A stretch of DNA of 8,723 bases from Pirellulales bacterium (GTDB taxonomy: Bacteria > Planctomycetota > Planctomycetia > Pirellulales > JAICIG01). The position numbers were made by a program, and so were the translations under genes. The DNA lies in assembly GCA_025924495.1 (NCBI GenBank), contig JAICIG010000342.1, forward strand, positions 1 to 8,723. The letters run 5' to 3'. Numbering within the stretch: position 1 is the stretch's first letter; each line of letters opens with the position of its first letter. Below are positions 1 through 5,858 of the stretch, piece by piece. The notes under the pieces are model-generated. The model saw only the letters and a list, made by a program, of their open reading frames with translations, searched no databases and had not been told where the DNA came from.

Positions 1-1
1 A

Positions 2-373
2 GATTCGGGCCCGCCCATGCTGGCGGCCATCAGCGCGGGCGAACAGGCACAACGACTGGAGCGGTTGAGCGATCGCGAACAAATTGCCGCTGCGCAGCAA
101 ACGCTGCGCGCCATGTTCGGCGACCGCATCCCCGAGCCCGAGTCGCACCAGGTCACGCGTTGGGGCGCCGACCCCTATTCCCTCGGCGCCTACTCCTACG
201 TCCCGGTCGGTCGCAGCGGCGACGATCACGACGCGTTGGCCGAGCCCGTCGGCCGGCGTCTCTTATTCGCCGGCGAGGCTACGCACTGCCGTTGGCCCAC
301 CACCGTTCACGGCGCCTGGCTCTCCGGCCTGCGCGAGGCCGAGCGTCTCTGCGGCTGGGTCAGCGCTTTGTGA
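2..373 (+). CDS. Flavin-containing amine oxidase, C-terminal part (5' end outside window)
   Basis: The open frame runs in from the left edge, and the visible 123 or so residues are the C-terminal end of a flavin monoamine/polyamine oxidase-type protein. These enzymes oxidise amines with FAD, giving an imine or aldehyde and hydrogen peroxide. The family signature is clear: a W-x-x-DP-x-S-x-G-x-YSY block (about 57 residues after the edge), then LLFAGEAT, then PTTVHGAWLSGLREAERL near the end. In this family the GEAT and TVHGA segments contact the FAD and close the FAD-binding domain. The ATG at 17 is internal and not the real start, because homology-like sequence (GPPM) continues upstream of it. 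The stop is TGA at 371-373. Substrate cannot be told from this part. An LSD1-like or carotenoid-desaturase-like relative is a less likely alternative. Confidence 0.88.
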   Translation, partial: DSGPPMLAAISAGEQAQRLERLSDREQIAAAQQTLRAMFGDRIPEPESHQVTRWGADPYSLGAYSYVPVGRSGDDHDALAEPVGRRLLFAGEATHCRWPTTVHGAWLSGLREAERLCGWVSAL

Positions 374-433
374 GCTCGCTAACCCGCTTGCCTTGCCGCC
401 GATTTCCAGTACCCTTGGTCATGGCCAAGTTCG

Positions 434-457
434 TGGCGGCGCGTCTCCGTGCCGCCG
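434..457 (+). terminator. GC-rich hairpin after the amine oxidase gene, possible terminator
   Basis: GGCGGCGCG (435-443) pairs with CGTGCCGCC (448-456) around a TCTC tetraloop, with one G-U pair inside and a possible T-G pair outside. It starts 60 nt after the amine oxidase stop and ends 28 nt before the tRNA. No T-run follows, so it is not a textbook intrinsic terminator. It may stop transcription with Rho, or protect the 3' end of the mRNA. The rest of 374-485 shows nothing I can name, and I could not pick a convincing tRNA promoter. Confidence 0.35.
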
Positions 458-485
458 TTATGGACCAATGGTTTGCCCTTTTATT

Positions 486-559
486 GCGCCCGTAGCTCAA
501 TTGGATAGAGCAGCGGACTTCTAATCCGCAGGTTACAGGTTCGATTCCTGTCGGGCGTG
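486..559 (+). tRNA. tRNA-Arg, anticodon TCT (reads AGA/AGG)
   Basis: All four stems fold by eye. The acceptor stem GCGCCCG (486-492) pairs with CGGGCGT (552-558), with one G-U at the end. The D stem is GCTC/GAGC, with GG in the loop. The anticodon stem GCGGA (513-517) pairs with TCCGC (525-529), with loop CTTCTAA, so the anticodon is TCT at 520-522. The T stem ACAGG (535-539) pairs with CCTGT (547-551) around TTCGATT. The discriminator is G559, as is usual for arginine tRNAs. CCA is not encoded (CTT follows), so it must be added by a nucleotidyltransferase. Length is 74 nt with a short variable loop. The next gene, on the other strand, ends only 16 nt downstream. Confidence 0.97.
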
Positions 560-575
560 CTTTGGAACCTCTATC

Positions 576-1073
576 TTAGCGCTGGGATCGCTTTGAAAGC
601 GGCGAGTTATCGACATAGAAGAATTGCACTTCGCAGTGCGGCAGTGCTGGCTGGAGTTTGTCCTGGTCTTCCAAATCGGTCCAGGCAAAAACGCGGACCT
701 TCTTCAGAGCACGCAGTCGCTGGAGCTGGGGCAGCGCTTTGCGTAGCTCAACTTTGGTTGGACTCAGCGGACTGCCGAAATCCACCTCCCAAACTTCCTG
801 AAAGAAATCATCCCCCATCAGCCGCCGCAGCCAGGCGGGACCGGCGGGTTCGTCAAGTACGTCGGAACCGAACGGATCGAGCGGATCGTTTTGCCAGTCA
901 TACCTCACAGCGCCGCCGAGCGATTCGATTGCCTGTACCGCTGCGCGTTGCTCTCGCGCCCGATGCGTCGCGATTCCCAGCCAGACGGCCAACGTCGTCA
1001 GCAGAATGAACAGCGTGCGGAGGCTGAAGGTGAGATAGCGGCGACGAGGAAGGGGAGGGACGTTGTTACTCAT
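576..1073 (-). CDS. Small membrane-anchored protein with (F/Y)SLRT-type N-terminus, paralogue of the 1490-1945 product
   Basis: This 165-aa protein of unknown function has a short basic N-terminus (PRRR at 9-12) and then FSLRTLFILLTTLAVWLG (16-33), one membrane segment, so the rest probably faces out of the cytoplasm. After the membrane come RAREQRAAVQAIESLGG (38-54) and GPAWLRRLMGDDFFQ (78-92). A leucine-rich stretch LPQLQRLRALKKV (114-126) and LPHCEV (144-149) follow, which look like one or two degenerate leucine-rich repeats. From memory, planctomycete genomes carry many proteins of this plan, often with longer LRR tails. The gene is last in the minus-strand series and ends 16 nt from the tRNA. 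The start is the ATG at 1073. I see no good Shine-Dalgarno sequence. The call as a real gene rests on the clear similarity to its paralogue. Function is unknown. Confidence 0.8.
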   Translation of the reverse strand: MSNNVPPLPRRRYLTFSLRTLFILLTTLAVWLGIATHRAREQRAAVQAIESLGGAVRYDWQNDPLDPFGSDVLDEPAGPAWLRRLMGDDFFQEVWEVDFGSPLSPTKVELRKALPQLQRLRALKKVRVFAWTDLEDQDKLQPALPHCEVQFFYVDNSPLSKRSQR

Positions 1074-1125
1074 TACGATCGACTACGACGGCCAAGAGAG
1101 TCTGCGGGGCGGCCATGCAATTCGC

Positions 1126-1401
1126 CTAGCGGCGCTCCGGGCGTCGGTGGCGGAAATCGAATCGGCATGTGTTCCAAGCCCAATCGCAAACCCGATAGAT
1201 GGCTTCGGTGGCGGCCGCGACAGTCCACAAGAGGAGAACTAAGCACAAGATGCCGGCAAGATAAGCGGCTGGCTGGAGAAGGGCGAGCGCCAACTGAGTC
1301 ATGAAAAATGGCGCCGCGCGATATGCCGCCAACCCGACCGCGGCGATCATCGTCGTCGCGAACATGGCTTTCAGCCCGAATTGAAACAACGGCTGCTCCA
1401 T
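1126..1401 (-). CDS. Small hydrophobic protein with two predicted membrane segments, function unknown
   Basis: This 91-aa protein begins MEQPLFQFGLKAMFATTM. The FGLKAMF block resembles the FSLRTLF start of its neighbours, and a first membrane segment follows at about 12-29. A second lies at about 46-65 (LAYLAGILCLVLLLW-type composition), with a basic tail ending in RHRRPERR, so both ends may be cytoplasmic. I chose the ATG at 1401. The frame stays open to a GTG at 1449, but that codon lies inside the stem of a large hairpin (1449-1484), and the family-like start fits the ATG. It sits between two paralogues (576-1073 and 1490-1945) but shares only the N-terminal pattern with them. No Shine-Dalgarno is evident. 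A real gene is likely from its hydrophobic pattern and its place, but there is no functional clue. Confidence 0.62.
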   Translation of the reverse strand: MEQPLFQFGLKAMFATTMIAAVGLAAYRAAPFFMTQLALALLQPAAYLAGILCLVLLLWTVAAATEAIYRVCDWAWNTCRFDFRHRRPERR

Positions 1402-1448
1402 TTCGCCAGCATATCGCCTGGTCGGTTTCGGAGAAACGGAAATCCTCA

Positions 1449-1484
1449 CCGGCGCCGCACGAGTGGCGGGCAGAGCGGCGCCGG
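1449..1484 (-). terminator. 10-bp perfect GC hairpin between two small genes, possible terminator or attenuator
   Basis: CCGGCGCCGC (1449-1458) is the exact reverse complement of GCGGCGCCGG (1475-1484), with a 16-nt loop. On the minus strand it begins 5 nt after the stop of the 1490-1945 gene and ends 47 nt before the ATG of the next gene. Downstream sequence is TGAGGATTTCC, so the T-run is weak. It may end or reduce transcription of the long operon before the last two small genes, or stabilise the upstream mRNA. Confidence 0.42.
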
Positions 1485-1489
1485 CATTG

Positions 1490-1945
1490 TCAAAACAGAA
1501 TGATCTTGCAATTTGGAAATGCAGCGTTCAGTTGGTCGAGCGTAGCCGCTGAATTCTTGTCGGAAACAACGATTTCGTTCAGTCCGTAAAGCCGCTTAAG
1601 GTTTGGAATCGATCTCAGGATATCCGCTTCCGGCGGGAATGGCTGACCCGGATCGGGCCCTGAGAAGCTCGCGAGCTGAGCATGCTGAAAACAATCGTCG
1701 CCGATAAGCCGCCGCAGCCAAGCGGGGCCACGCGGCGCGGCGTGGCGAGCCGAGGGTTTTGTCGAACTCAACAATTCGATCTGCCAAACATAGATCACCA
1801 CTGCCCCCAACGCTTCAATCGCCTTCACCGCTTCACGTTGCTCGCGGGCGCGATTGGCGGCAATGCCGAGCCAAACCGCGACCAGGGTCAGAATGACGAG
1901 AAACGAGCGAAGCGAATATTGGAACCAACGGCGACCGGATTTCAT
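1490..1945 (-). CDS. Small membrane-anchored protein with (F/Y)SLRT-type N-terminus, translationally coupled to the PPC protein
   Basis: This 151-aa protein of unknown function aligns by eye with the 576-1073 product. It has a basic start (MKSGRRW), YSLRSFLVILTLVAVWLGIA (10-29) as a single membrane segment, then RAREQREAVKAIEALG (32-47), GPAWLRRLIGDDCFQ (73-87), and a leucine-rich end (IPNLKRLYGLNEIVV, FPNCKIILF). The middle (about 57-72) is the part that differs most. I chose the ATG at 1945 because it overlaps the stop of the upstream PPC gene as ATGA (1945-1942), a usual sign of translational coupling. The frame is also open to a TTG at 1972, which would give 31 nt of overlap and nine extra residues. 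The coupling suggests that the protein is made together with the secreted PPC protein and may hold it, or a partner, at the membrane. That last step is inference. Confidence 0.8.
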   Translation of the reverse strand: MKSGRRWFQYSLRSFLVILTLVAVWLGIAANRAREQREAVKAIEALGAVVIYVWQIELLSSTKPSARHAAPRGPAWLRRLIGDDCFQHAQLASFSGPDPGQPFPPEADILRSIPNLKRLYGLNEIVVSDKNSAATLDQLNAAFPNCKIILF

Positions 1946-4404
1946 GGCATGCAACGATTGGCTCTTTGGCAATCGGGACCGCCGGTTGAAGCAGCTGCCG
2001 TGGCGGCGGGCAGGAACTCGATGTCGACCTGAGTCTCAGAGACAACGGGCAGATTGGGCGCCGGCAGCGCTGTGCCGCGAATGACGATGGTCTCCCAGCC
2101 CAGCAGGCGAGGATCGTCGGCGGCAATGATGCGAAAGTCCGCTTCGCTTTGCTGCGGCGAGACGACGAGGGGCTCGGCTTTCAGCAGCGCTTGTAATTCT
2201 TCCGGAGCGCGCAGTTCGAGTCGCACCGCTTCGGGCAATTGCGTCCCACGCGAAATCCTGACTCGCACGTCAAACGGTCCGCCAATTCGCGTCCGCATGT
2301 CTCCTTCTACGTGCGAAAGCTTCAGGATCGAGCCTTCCAACGTCATCGTGATCATGCCGGTCATCTCGGCCACAAGATGACGGATGCGACCGCGCGGATC
2401 GGGGACTTCAACGGTGGCGATCATCGCCATTCGCGAGGTGCGGGTCGTTTCCAGCCACTCGGGCATGAAACACGGGTAGATCGACTGTGTCACGCCTGGC
2501 GGCACGACGACGTCGCCTCCGGTTATGCCTTGCACCTGATACGACTGACGCGATGACATCTTGAGCACGATCGGTCCCGTGAAACCTTCCAGCCGCTCGA
2601 CCGTAACTTCGGCGGGGAAGCTGGCGCCTCGGCGGGCCTTTCGCACCGTGTCTTGATCGACCGGCCGGCCCTTGCAGCGCGGCTTCATCACGCTCGTGAC
2701 AAGGGCCTGGCCCGCGTAGCTCTCTTCGGGCGAGCGGGGCGCCGGGTTGCCCGCGGCCACCGCATGGGCGCGGCGAGTGACCATTGCCGCTTCGATCTGC
2801 CCGGCGCCGGTCACAGTCACCAGCGCCGCGGAAGCGACCGTATTGGCCGCGGCCGTAATGGCGATTGCCAGCTCGCTCTTGTCGGCCGGAATCACCAGTT
2901 CTTCGGGCGCCTCCAGCCCCGGCGGCAATCCGGCGATTGAAAGCTTGATTGGCCCCGCCCAACCGCCGCGGCGCACTGCCTTGACGGTCCAGTTGGTCGA
3001 TTCGCCGATAAGTGCATTGAGACGCTGAGGAACCTCGAGCGAAAAATCTGCCGCAGGGCGCTTGAGCGACAGGCGATAGGCAGCCGCCTGCGGAGGTCCG
3101 CGGCCTGAGACGTCGCTCACGACCAGCTCGTAGCTGCCGTCGGCCGGAGCCACGAAATCCAAGCCCGCGTCAGTCATGCCGGGCAAATCGTCGTTGGCGG
3201 CCAGTTCTTTGCCGTCGGCGCCGTGCAGGCTGAGCGACACGTCGAGCGGGGAGCCGATCCGGCGGGCTTCGAGCGCGATCGTCCAGCGTTCGCCCTGCTT
3301 GGCGTCGAGCGAGTAGCGATCGAACGATTGCGGGCCATCGAGCCGCCCGGTCACGGCGATCGGCCCGGGTAGTTTTAGCGGCGTGTCGGCAATAGGCGCT
3401 GGTTCGGTGATTTCTTCAAGATCGCCCACGAGCAGCGAGAAGGGTGTAGCGATGCCCGCAGGAGTTTCGAGCGAATAGTCGAATGCGGTGCGCTCGGGAT
3501 CGGCCGGCGCCGTTACCTTGCGAGTGAGCGATTCAATCCGGTCGGATCCCGTAGCCAGACCGATGCCGACGAATTCGATATCGCGAGTTTCGCCGCGGCG
3601 GAGGCCGGTAGGCAGCGCGGCAAGCACGCGCGGGCCAGGCGTAATGGCCAGGCGATAGACATAGGATCGATCGCCGGCATGATCGAGATCGCGCACGACG
3701 ACCTGGTATTCGGCGCCTGCGAACGCAATGAAGGTCAGCGCCGTATCGAGTCCTTCGGCATCGACCGTTTCTGCCAGCAGATTGCCGGCGGCATCGCGGA
3801 TTTCGATCACGCCTTGCAAGCCGGAGCCAAGCCGCCGCGCGGTCAGTTCGCACGTGATCGGGCCGGCTTTCGGCGCGATGAAGCGGTAACGATCAACCTC
3901 TTCGTTCTTGCTGACGCGGCCCGAGATCGTGGCAGGCAGACCGAGAACGAGTTGCGGCCCGCGGCGACTCTCGTCCTCGACCAGCTCGGTTCCGTTACCG
4001 ACGATGAACACGCCTGTCGCCGTGCCGCCATTGGCGTTGGCGGCCTGCCAGCGAATCGGACCGAGCGGCATGTCTGCGGGAATGACGAAGCGAGCAGGAA
4101 CTTCTCGCGCCAGCGGCAATGCCGGCAATCGTCCTTTGGCCCCGAACCAGTAAGGAGGCGGCGGAATGAGGATCGGTCCCGGCGGCCCGTCGGCGGCGAG
4201 CTGCACGCGCGGATCGAGGACGAAATAGTCCATGTCAGGCGTCCAGTCGTAGCCGCCCAGCCGGACTTCAACCGTTGTGCCCGCCTTTCCGCCTGGCGGG
4301 AAGACGTAGCCGAGTTCGGGGGCACGCTGGGCGAGAGCCGGCGACGCGATTATCAACGCCGAGAACCAGGCCAAGCAGAATGATCGAAAAAGGGATTTGA
4401 GCAT
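1942..4404 (-). CDS. Secreted protein with two PPC (pre-peptidase C-terminal) domains, no catalytic domain
   Basis: This 820-aa exported protein has an N-terminal signal peptide (LFRSFCLAWFSALIIASPALA, cleavage likely after A25). Residues about 28-137 form a beta-rich domain, starting YVFPPGGKAGTTVEVRLGG, that often opens planctomycete PPC proteins. PPC-like domain 1 lies at about 155-254 (VDRYRFIAPKAG ... YVYRLAI), and PPC-like domain 2 at about 345-447 (FDRYSLDAKQGERW ... AAYRLSL). The remaining 370 residues look like Ig-like beta-sandwich repeats (for example GWAGPIKLSIAGLPPGLEAP at 481-500 and GFTGPIVLKM at 607-616). The tail (from about 800) is Ala/Gly-rich and low complexity. No protease, hydrolase or kinase motif is visible, so a binding or scaffold role is likely despite the domain name. 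The ATG at 4404 has no clear Shine-Dalgarno. The gene follows the DUF1501 gene after a 100-nt gap holding a palindrome, and its stop overlaps the next start. Confidence 0.88.
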   Translation of the reverse strand: MLKSLFRSFCLAWFSALIIASPALAQRAPELGYVFPPGGKAGTTVEVRLGGYDWTPDMDYFVLDPRVQLAADGPPGPILIPPPPYWFGAKGRLPALPLAREVPARFVIPADMPLGPIRWQAANANGGTATGVFIVGNGTELVEDESRRGPQLVLGLPATISGRVSKNEEVDRYRFIAPKAGPITCELTARRLGSGLQGVIEIRDAAGNLLAETVDAEGLDTALTFIAFAGAEYQVVVRDLDHAGDRSYVYRLAITPGPRVLAALPTGLRRGETRDIEFVGIGLATGSDRIESLTRKVTAPADPERTAFDYSLETPAGIATPFSLLVGDLEEITEPAPIADTPLKLPGPIAVTGRLDGPQSFDRYSLDAKQGERWTIALEARRIGSPLDVSLSLHGADGKELAANDDLPGMTDAGLDFVAPADGSYELVVSDVSGRGPPQAAAYRLSLKRPAADFSLEVPQRLNALIGESTNWTVKAVRRGGWAGPIKLSIAGLPPGLEAPEELVIPADKSELAIAITAAANTVASAALVTVTGAGQIEAAMVTRRAHAVAAGNPAPRSPEESYAGQALVTSVMKPRCKGRPVDQDTVRKARRGASFPAEVTVERLEGFTGPIVLKMSSRQSYQVQGITGGDVVVPPGVTQSIYPCFMPEWLETTRTSRMAMIATVEVPDPRGRIRHLVAEMTGMITMTLEGSILKLSHVEGDMRTRIGGPFDVRVRISRGTQLPEAVRLELRAPEELQALLKAEPLVVSPQQSEADFRIIAADDPRLLGWETIVIRGTALPAPNLPVVSETQVDIEFLPAATAAASTGGPDCQRANRCMP

Positions 4405-4422
4405 AGTCGAGACTCGTAACTA

Positions 4423-4456
4423 CATGCCTACGTCGGCTGATGCCGACGAAGGCATG
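4423..4456. repeat. Large near-perfect palindrome between DUF1501 and PPC genes, REP-like candidate
   Basis: CATGCCT (4423-4429) plus CGTCGGC (4431-4437) pair with GCCGACG (4442-4448) plus AGGCATG (4450-4456). The only break is an A-A mismatch, and the loop is TGAT. That makes 14 pairs in a 34-nt element. It fills a third of the 4405-4504 gap. No T-run follows on either strand, so it is a poor intrinsic terminator. The form, and the flanking GGCACCC, recall short palindromes scattered between genes in planctomycetes. Copy number cannot be judged from this window. In the mRNA it could lower expression of the PPC gene relative to the two genes upstream. Confidence 0.6.
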
Positions 4457-4504
4457 GCACCCTGAATTCTATTTCGTCCCGGATATCAGAATCGTTTTTG
4501 GCGG

Positions 4505-5848
4505 CTACACCAGCCCCGGAATAATTCGGCCGCCGTTGACGATCGGCACGGGCCGGCCGAGCGGCGTGTAATAGGTCTTCGTGGTCTCGATCCCCATCTG
4601 CTGGAACAACGTACGCAAGATGTCTTGGATGCTGATCGGATCGGTTGTGGGATAGGCGCACTGCTTGTCGGTGGCGCCAAGCACGTGGCCCGGTTTAACG
4701 CCGCCGCCTGCAAACACGACGCTCTGAGCCATCGACCAATGGTCGCGGCCGGCGGCCGCGTTGACTCGCGGAGTGCGCCCCATCTCGCCCATCATGATTA
4801 CCAACGTACTGTCGAGCAGGCCTTGTTGCTCCAGGTCGTTGACCAGCGCGCTGAAAGCACGGTCGGCATGCGGCAGCAGATCCTTTTCCAAGCTGGGGAA
4901 AATCGTGAAGTGCGAGTCCCAACCGCTGTGGTCGATGCCGACGAAACGGCAGCCCGACTGCACCAGTCTGCGGGCCAGCAAAGCGCATTGACCGAGCGCG
5001 GTGTAGCCGTAACTGGCGCGGATCGATTCGGGCTCGGAGTGAATATCGAACGCCTGGCGAGCTTCGGGCGAGGTAATCAGGCCGTGAGCCTTTTCATAAT
5101 ACGTGGCCATGGCGCCCGCTCGGCCACTGGCCGGCTGGCTCGTTTCGCGCTGTTCGAAATCATCGAGCAGTCGGCGACGGCGACTTAACCGCTCGTGATT
5201 GACGCCGTCCACCAGCCGCAGATCTTTGACCTCGAAGTCGGGCTGCGACGGATCTGAATCGATGATGAACGGGGCATATTGCGAGCCATAAAAGCCGGGA
5301 CCGCCTGCCCACATCGGATGAGGCAGGTTGACATACGGCGGCAGCGAGCCCTTTCGCCCCAGCTCTCGCGAGACGATGGAACCGACTGACGGGTAAAGCA
5401 CGTTGTTCGGCACACGTGTTTCGCCGTCGGCGAAGTCGGCTTTGTAGCCGGTCATTAAATAGTGATAGCCGGTGTTGTGGCCGTTGTCGGTGTGGCTGTG
5501 GCTTCGCATGATCGTGTACTTGTGCGCGATGGCCGCCGACTGTGGCAGGTGCTCGGATACGAACGTGCCGGGGACCGACGTGGCGATCGGCTTGAAGGGG
5601 CCGCGAATTTCAATCGGTGCCTCGGGCTTCATATCCCACATGTCGATCGAACTGGGACCGCCTTCTAAAAACAGGAAGATGCAAGCCTGGGCTTTGGCCG
5701 TTTGCCCGGTCGACGCCTGAGCTTCGAACTGCAAAAGTTGCGGCAGGCTCAAGCCGGCCAGCAATCCCGAACCGCCGATCCGCAACATCCGCCGGCGCGT
5801 GATCGATTCGCAGCCTGCACGGCGTAACGCTTCGTTCGCGGTGAACAT
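4505..5848 (-). CDS. DUF1501 family exported protein (alkaline-phosphatase/sulfatase-like fold)
   Basis: This 447-aa protein is a full-length member of the DUF1501 family. The N-terminus has a twin-arginine-type signal: TRRRMLRIGG (17-26), a hydrophobic stretch to about 40, and AQA-S as a likely cleavage site near 45. Family blocks follow in order: GGPSSIDMWDMKP (63-75), HSHTDNGHNTGYHYLMTG (116-134 region, His/Asp/Asn-rich), WDSH (310-313), GEMGRTPR (354-361) and GRDHW (367-371). The family belongs to the alkaline-phosphatase-like superfamily, where such Asp/His clusters bind metals, but no reaction is known to me for DUF1501 proteins and the usual sulfatase C-x-P-x-R site is absent. It lies 7 nt after the cytochrome/DUF1549/DUF1553 gene, with a TGAGG Shine-Dalgarno over that gene's stop, so the two are surely co-translated. 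This gene pair is a hallmark of planctomycetes. The Tat signal implies export folded, perhaps with a cofactor. Confidence 0.93.
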   Translation of the reverse strand: MFTANEALRRAGCESITRRRMLRIGGSGLLAGLSLPQLLQFEAQASTGQTAKAQACIFLFLEGGPSSIDMWDMKPEAPIEIRGPFKPIATSVPGTFVSEHLPQSAAIAHKYTIMRSHSHTDNGHNTGYHYLMTGYKADFADGETRVPNNVLYPSVGSIVSRELGRKGSLPPYVNLPHPMWAGGPGFYGSQYAPFIIDSDPSQPDFEVKDLRLVDGVNHERLSRRRRLLDDFEQRETSQPASGRAGAMATYYEKAHGLITSPEARQAFDIHSEPESIRASYGYTALGQCALLARRLVQSGCRFVGIDHSGWDSHFTIFPSLEKDLLPHADRAFSALVNDLEQQGLLDSTLVIMMGEMGRTPRVNAAAGRDHWSMAQSVVFAGGGVKPGHVLGATDKQCAYPTTDPISIQDILRTLFQQMGIETTKTYYTPLGRPVPIVNGGRIIPGLV

Positions 5849-5853
5849 GGCAA

Positions 5854-5858
5854 CCTCA
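5854..5858 (-). promoter_or_regulatory. Ribosome binding site of the DUF1501 gene, overlapping the upstream stop codon
   Basis: On the minus strand TGAGG (5858-5854) lies 5 nt before the ATG at 5848. The first three bases are the stop codon of the upstream cytochrome gene. This fixes the start of the DUF1501 gene and indicates re-initiation by ribosomes finishing the upstream gene. Confidence 0.75.

Noticed and set aside
486..575. tRNA-Arg as an integration site for a mobile element
   Set aside because: No integrase gene and no partial copy of the tRNA 3' end is seen elsewhere in the window. The neighbouring genes look like ordinary planctomycete chromosome.
589..601. Small hairpin (CGCTT/AAGCG) after the tRNA as its terminator
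   Set aside because: The stem has only five pairs with a 3-nt loop and no T-run, and it lies within the coding sequence of the convergent gene.
557..1009. Plus-strand open frame starting right at the tRNA 3' end
   Set aside because: Low-complexity, Arg/Ala-rich translation with no family features. The minus-strand frame over the same bases encodes a paralogue of a neighbouring protein.
1402..1449. Longer form of the two-segment membrane protein from GTG 1449
   Set aside because: The GTG lies in a 10-bp hairpin stem, and the extra 16 residues do not resemble the family start, which begins near the ATG at 1401.
1942..4404. Calling the PPC protein a peptidase
   Set aside because: PPC domains accompany some peptidases but are not catalytic. 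No protease active-site motif is visible in the 820 residues.
4505..5848. Calling the DUF1501 product a sulfatase or phosphatase
   Set aside because: Only the fold family suggests this. The sulfatase C-x-P-x-R or S-x-P-x-R site is absent, and I see no complete metal site I could assign with confidence.
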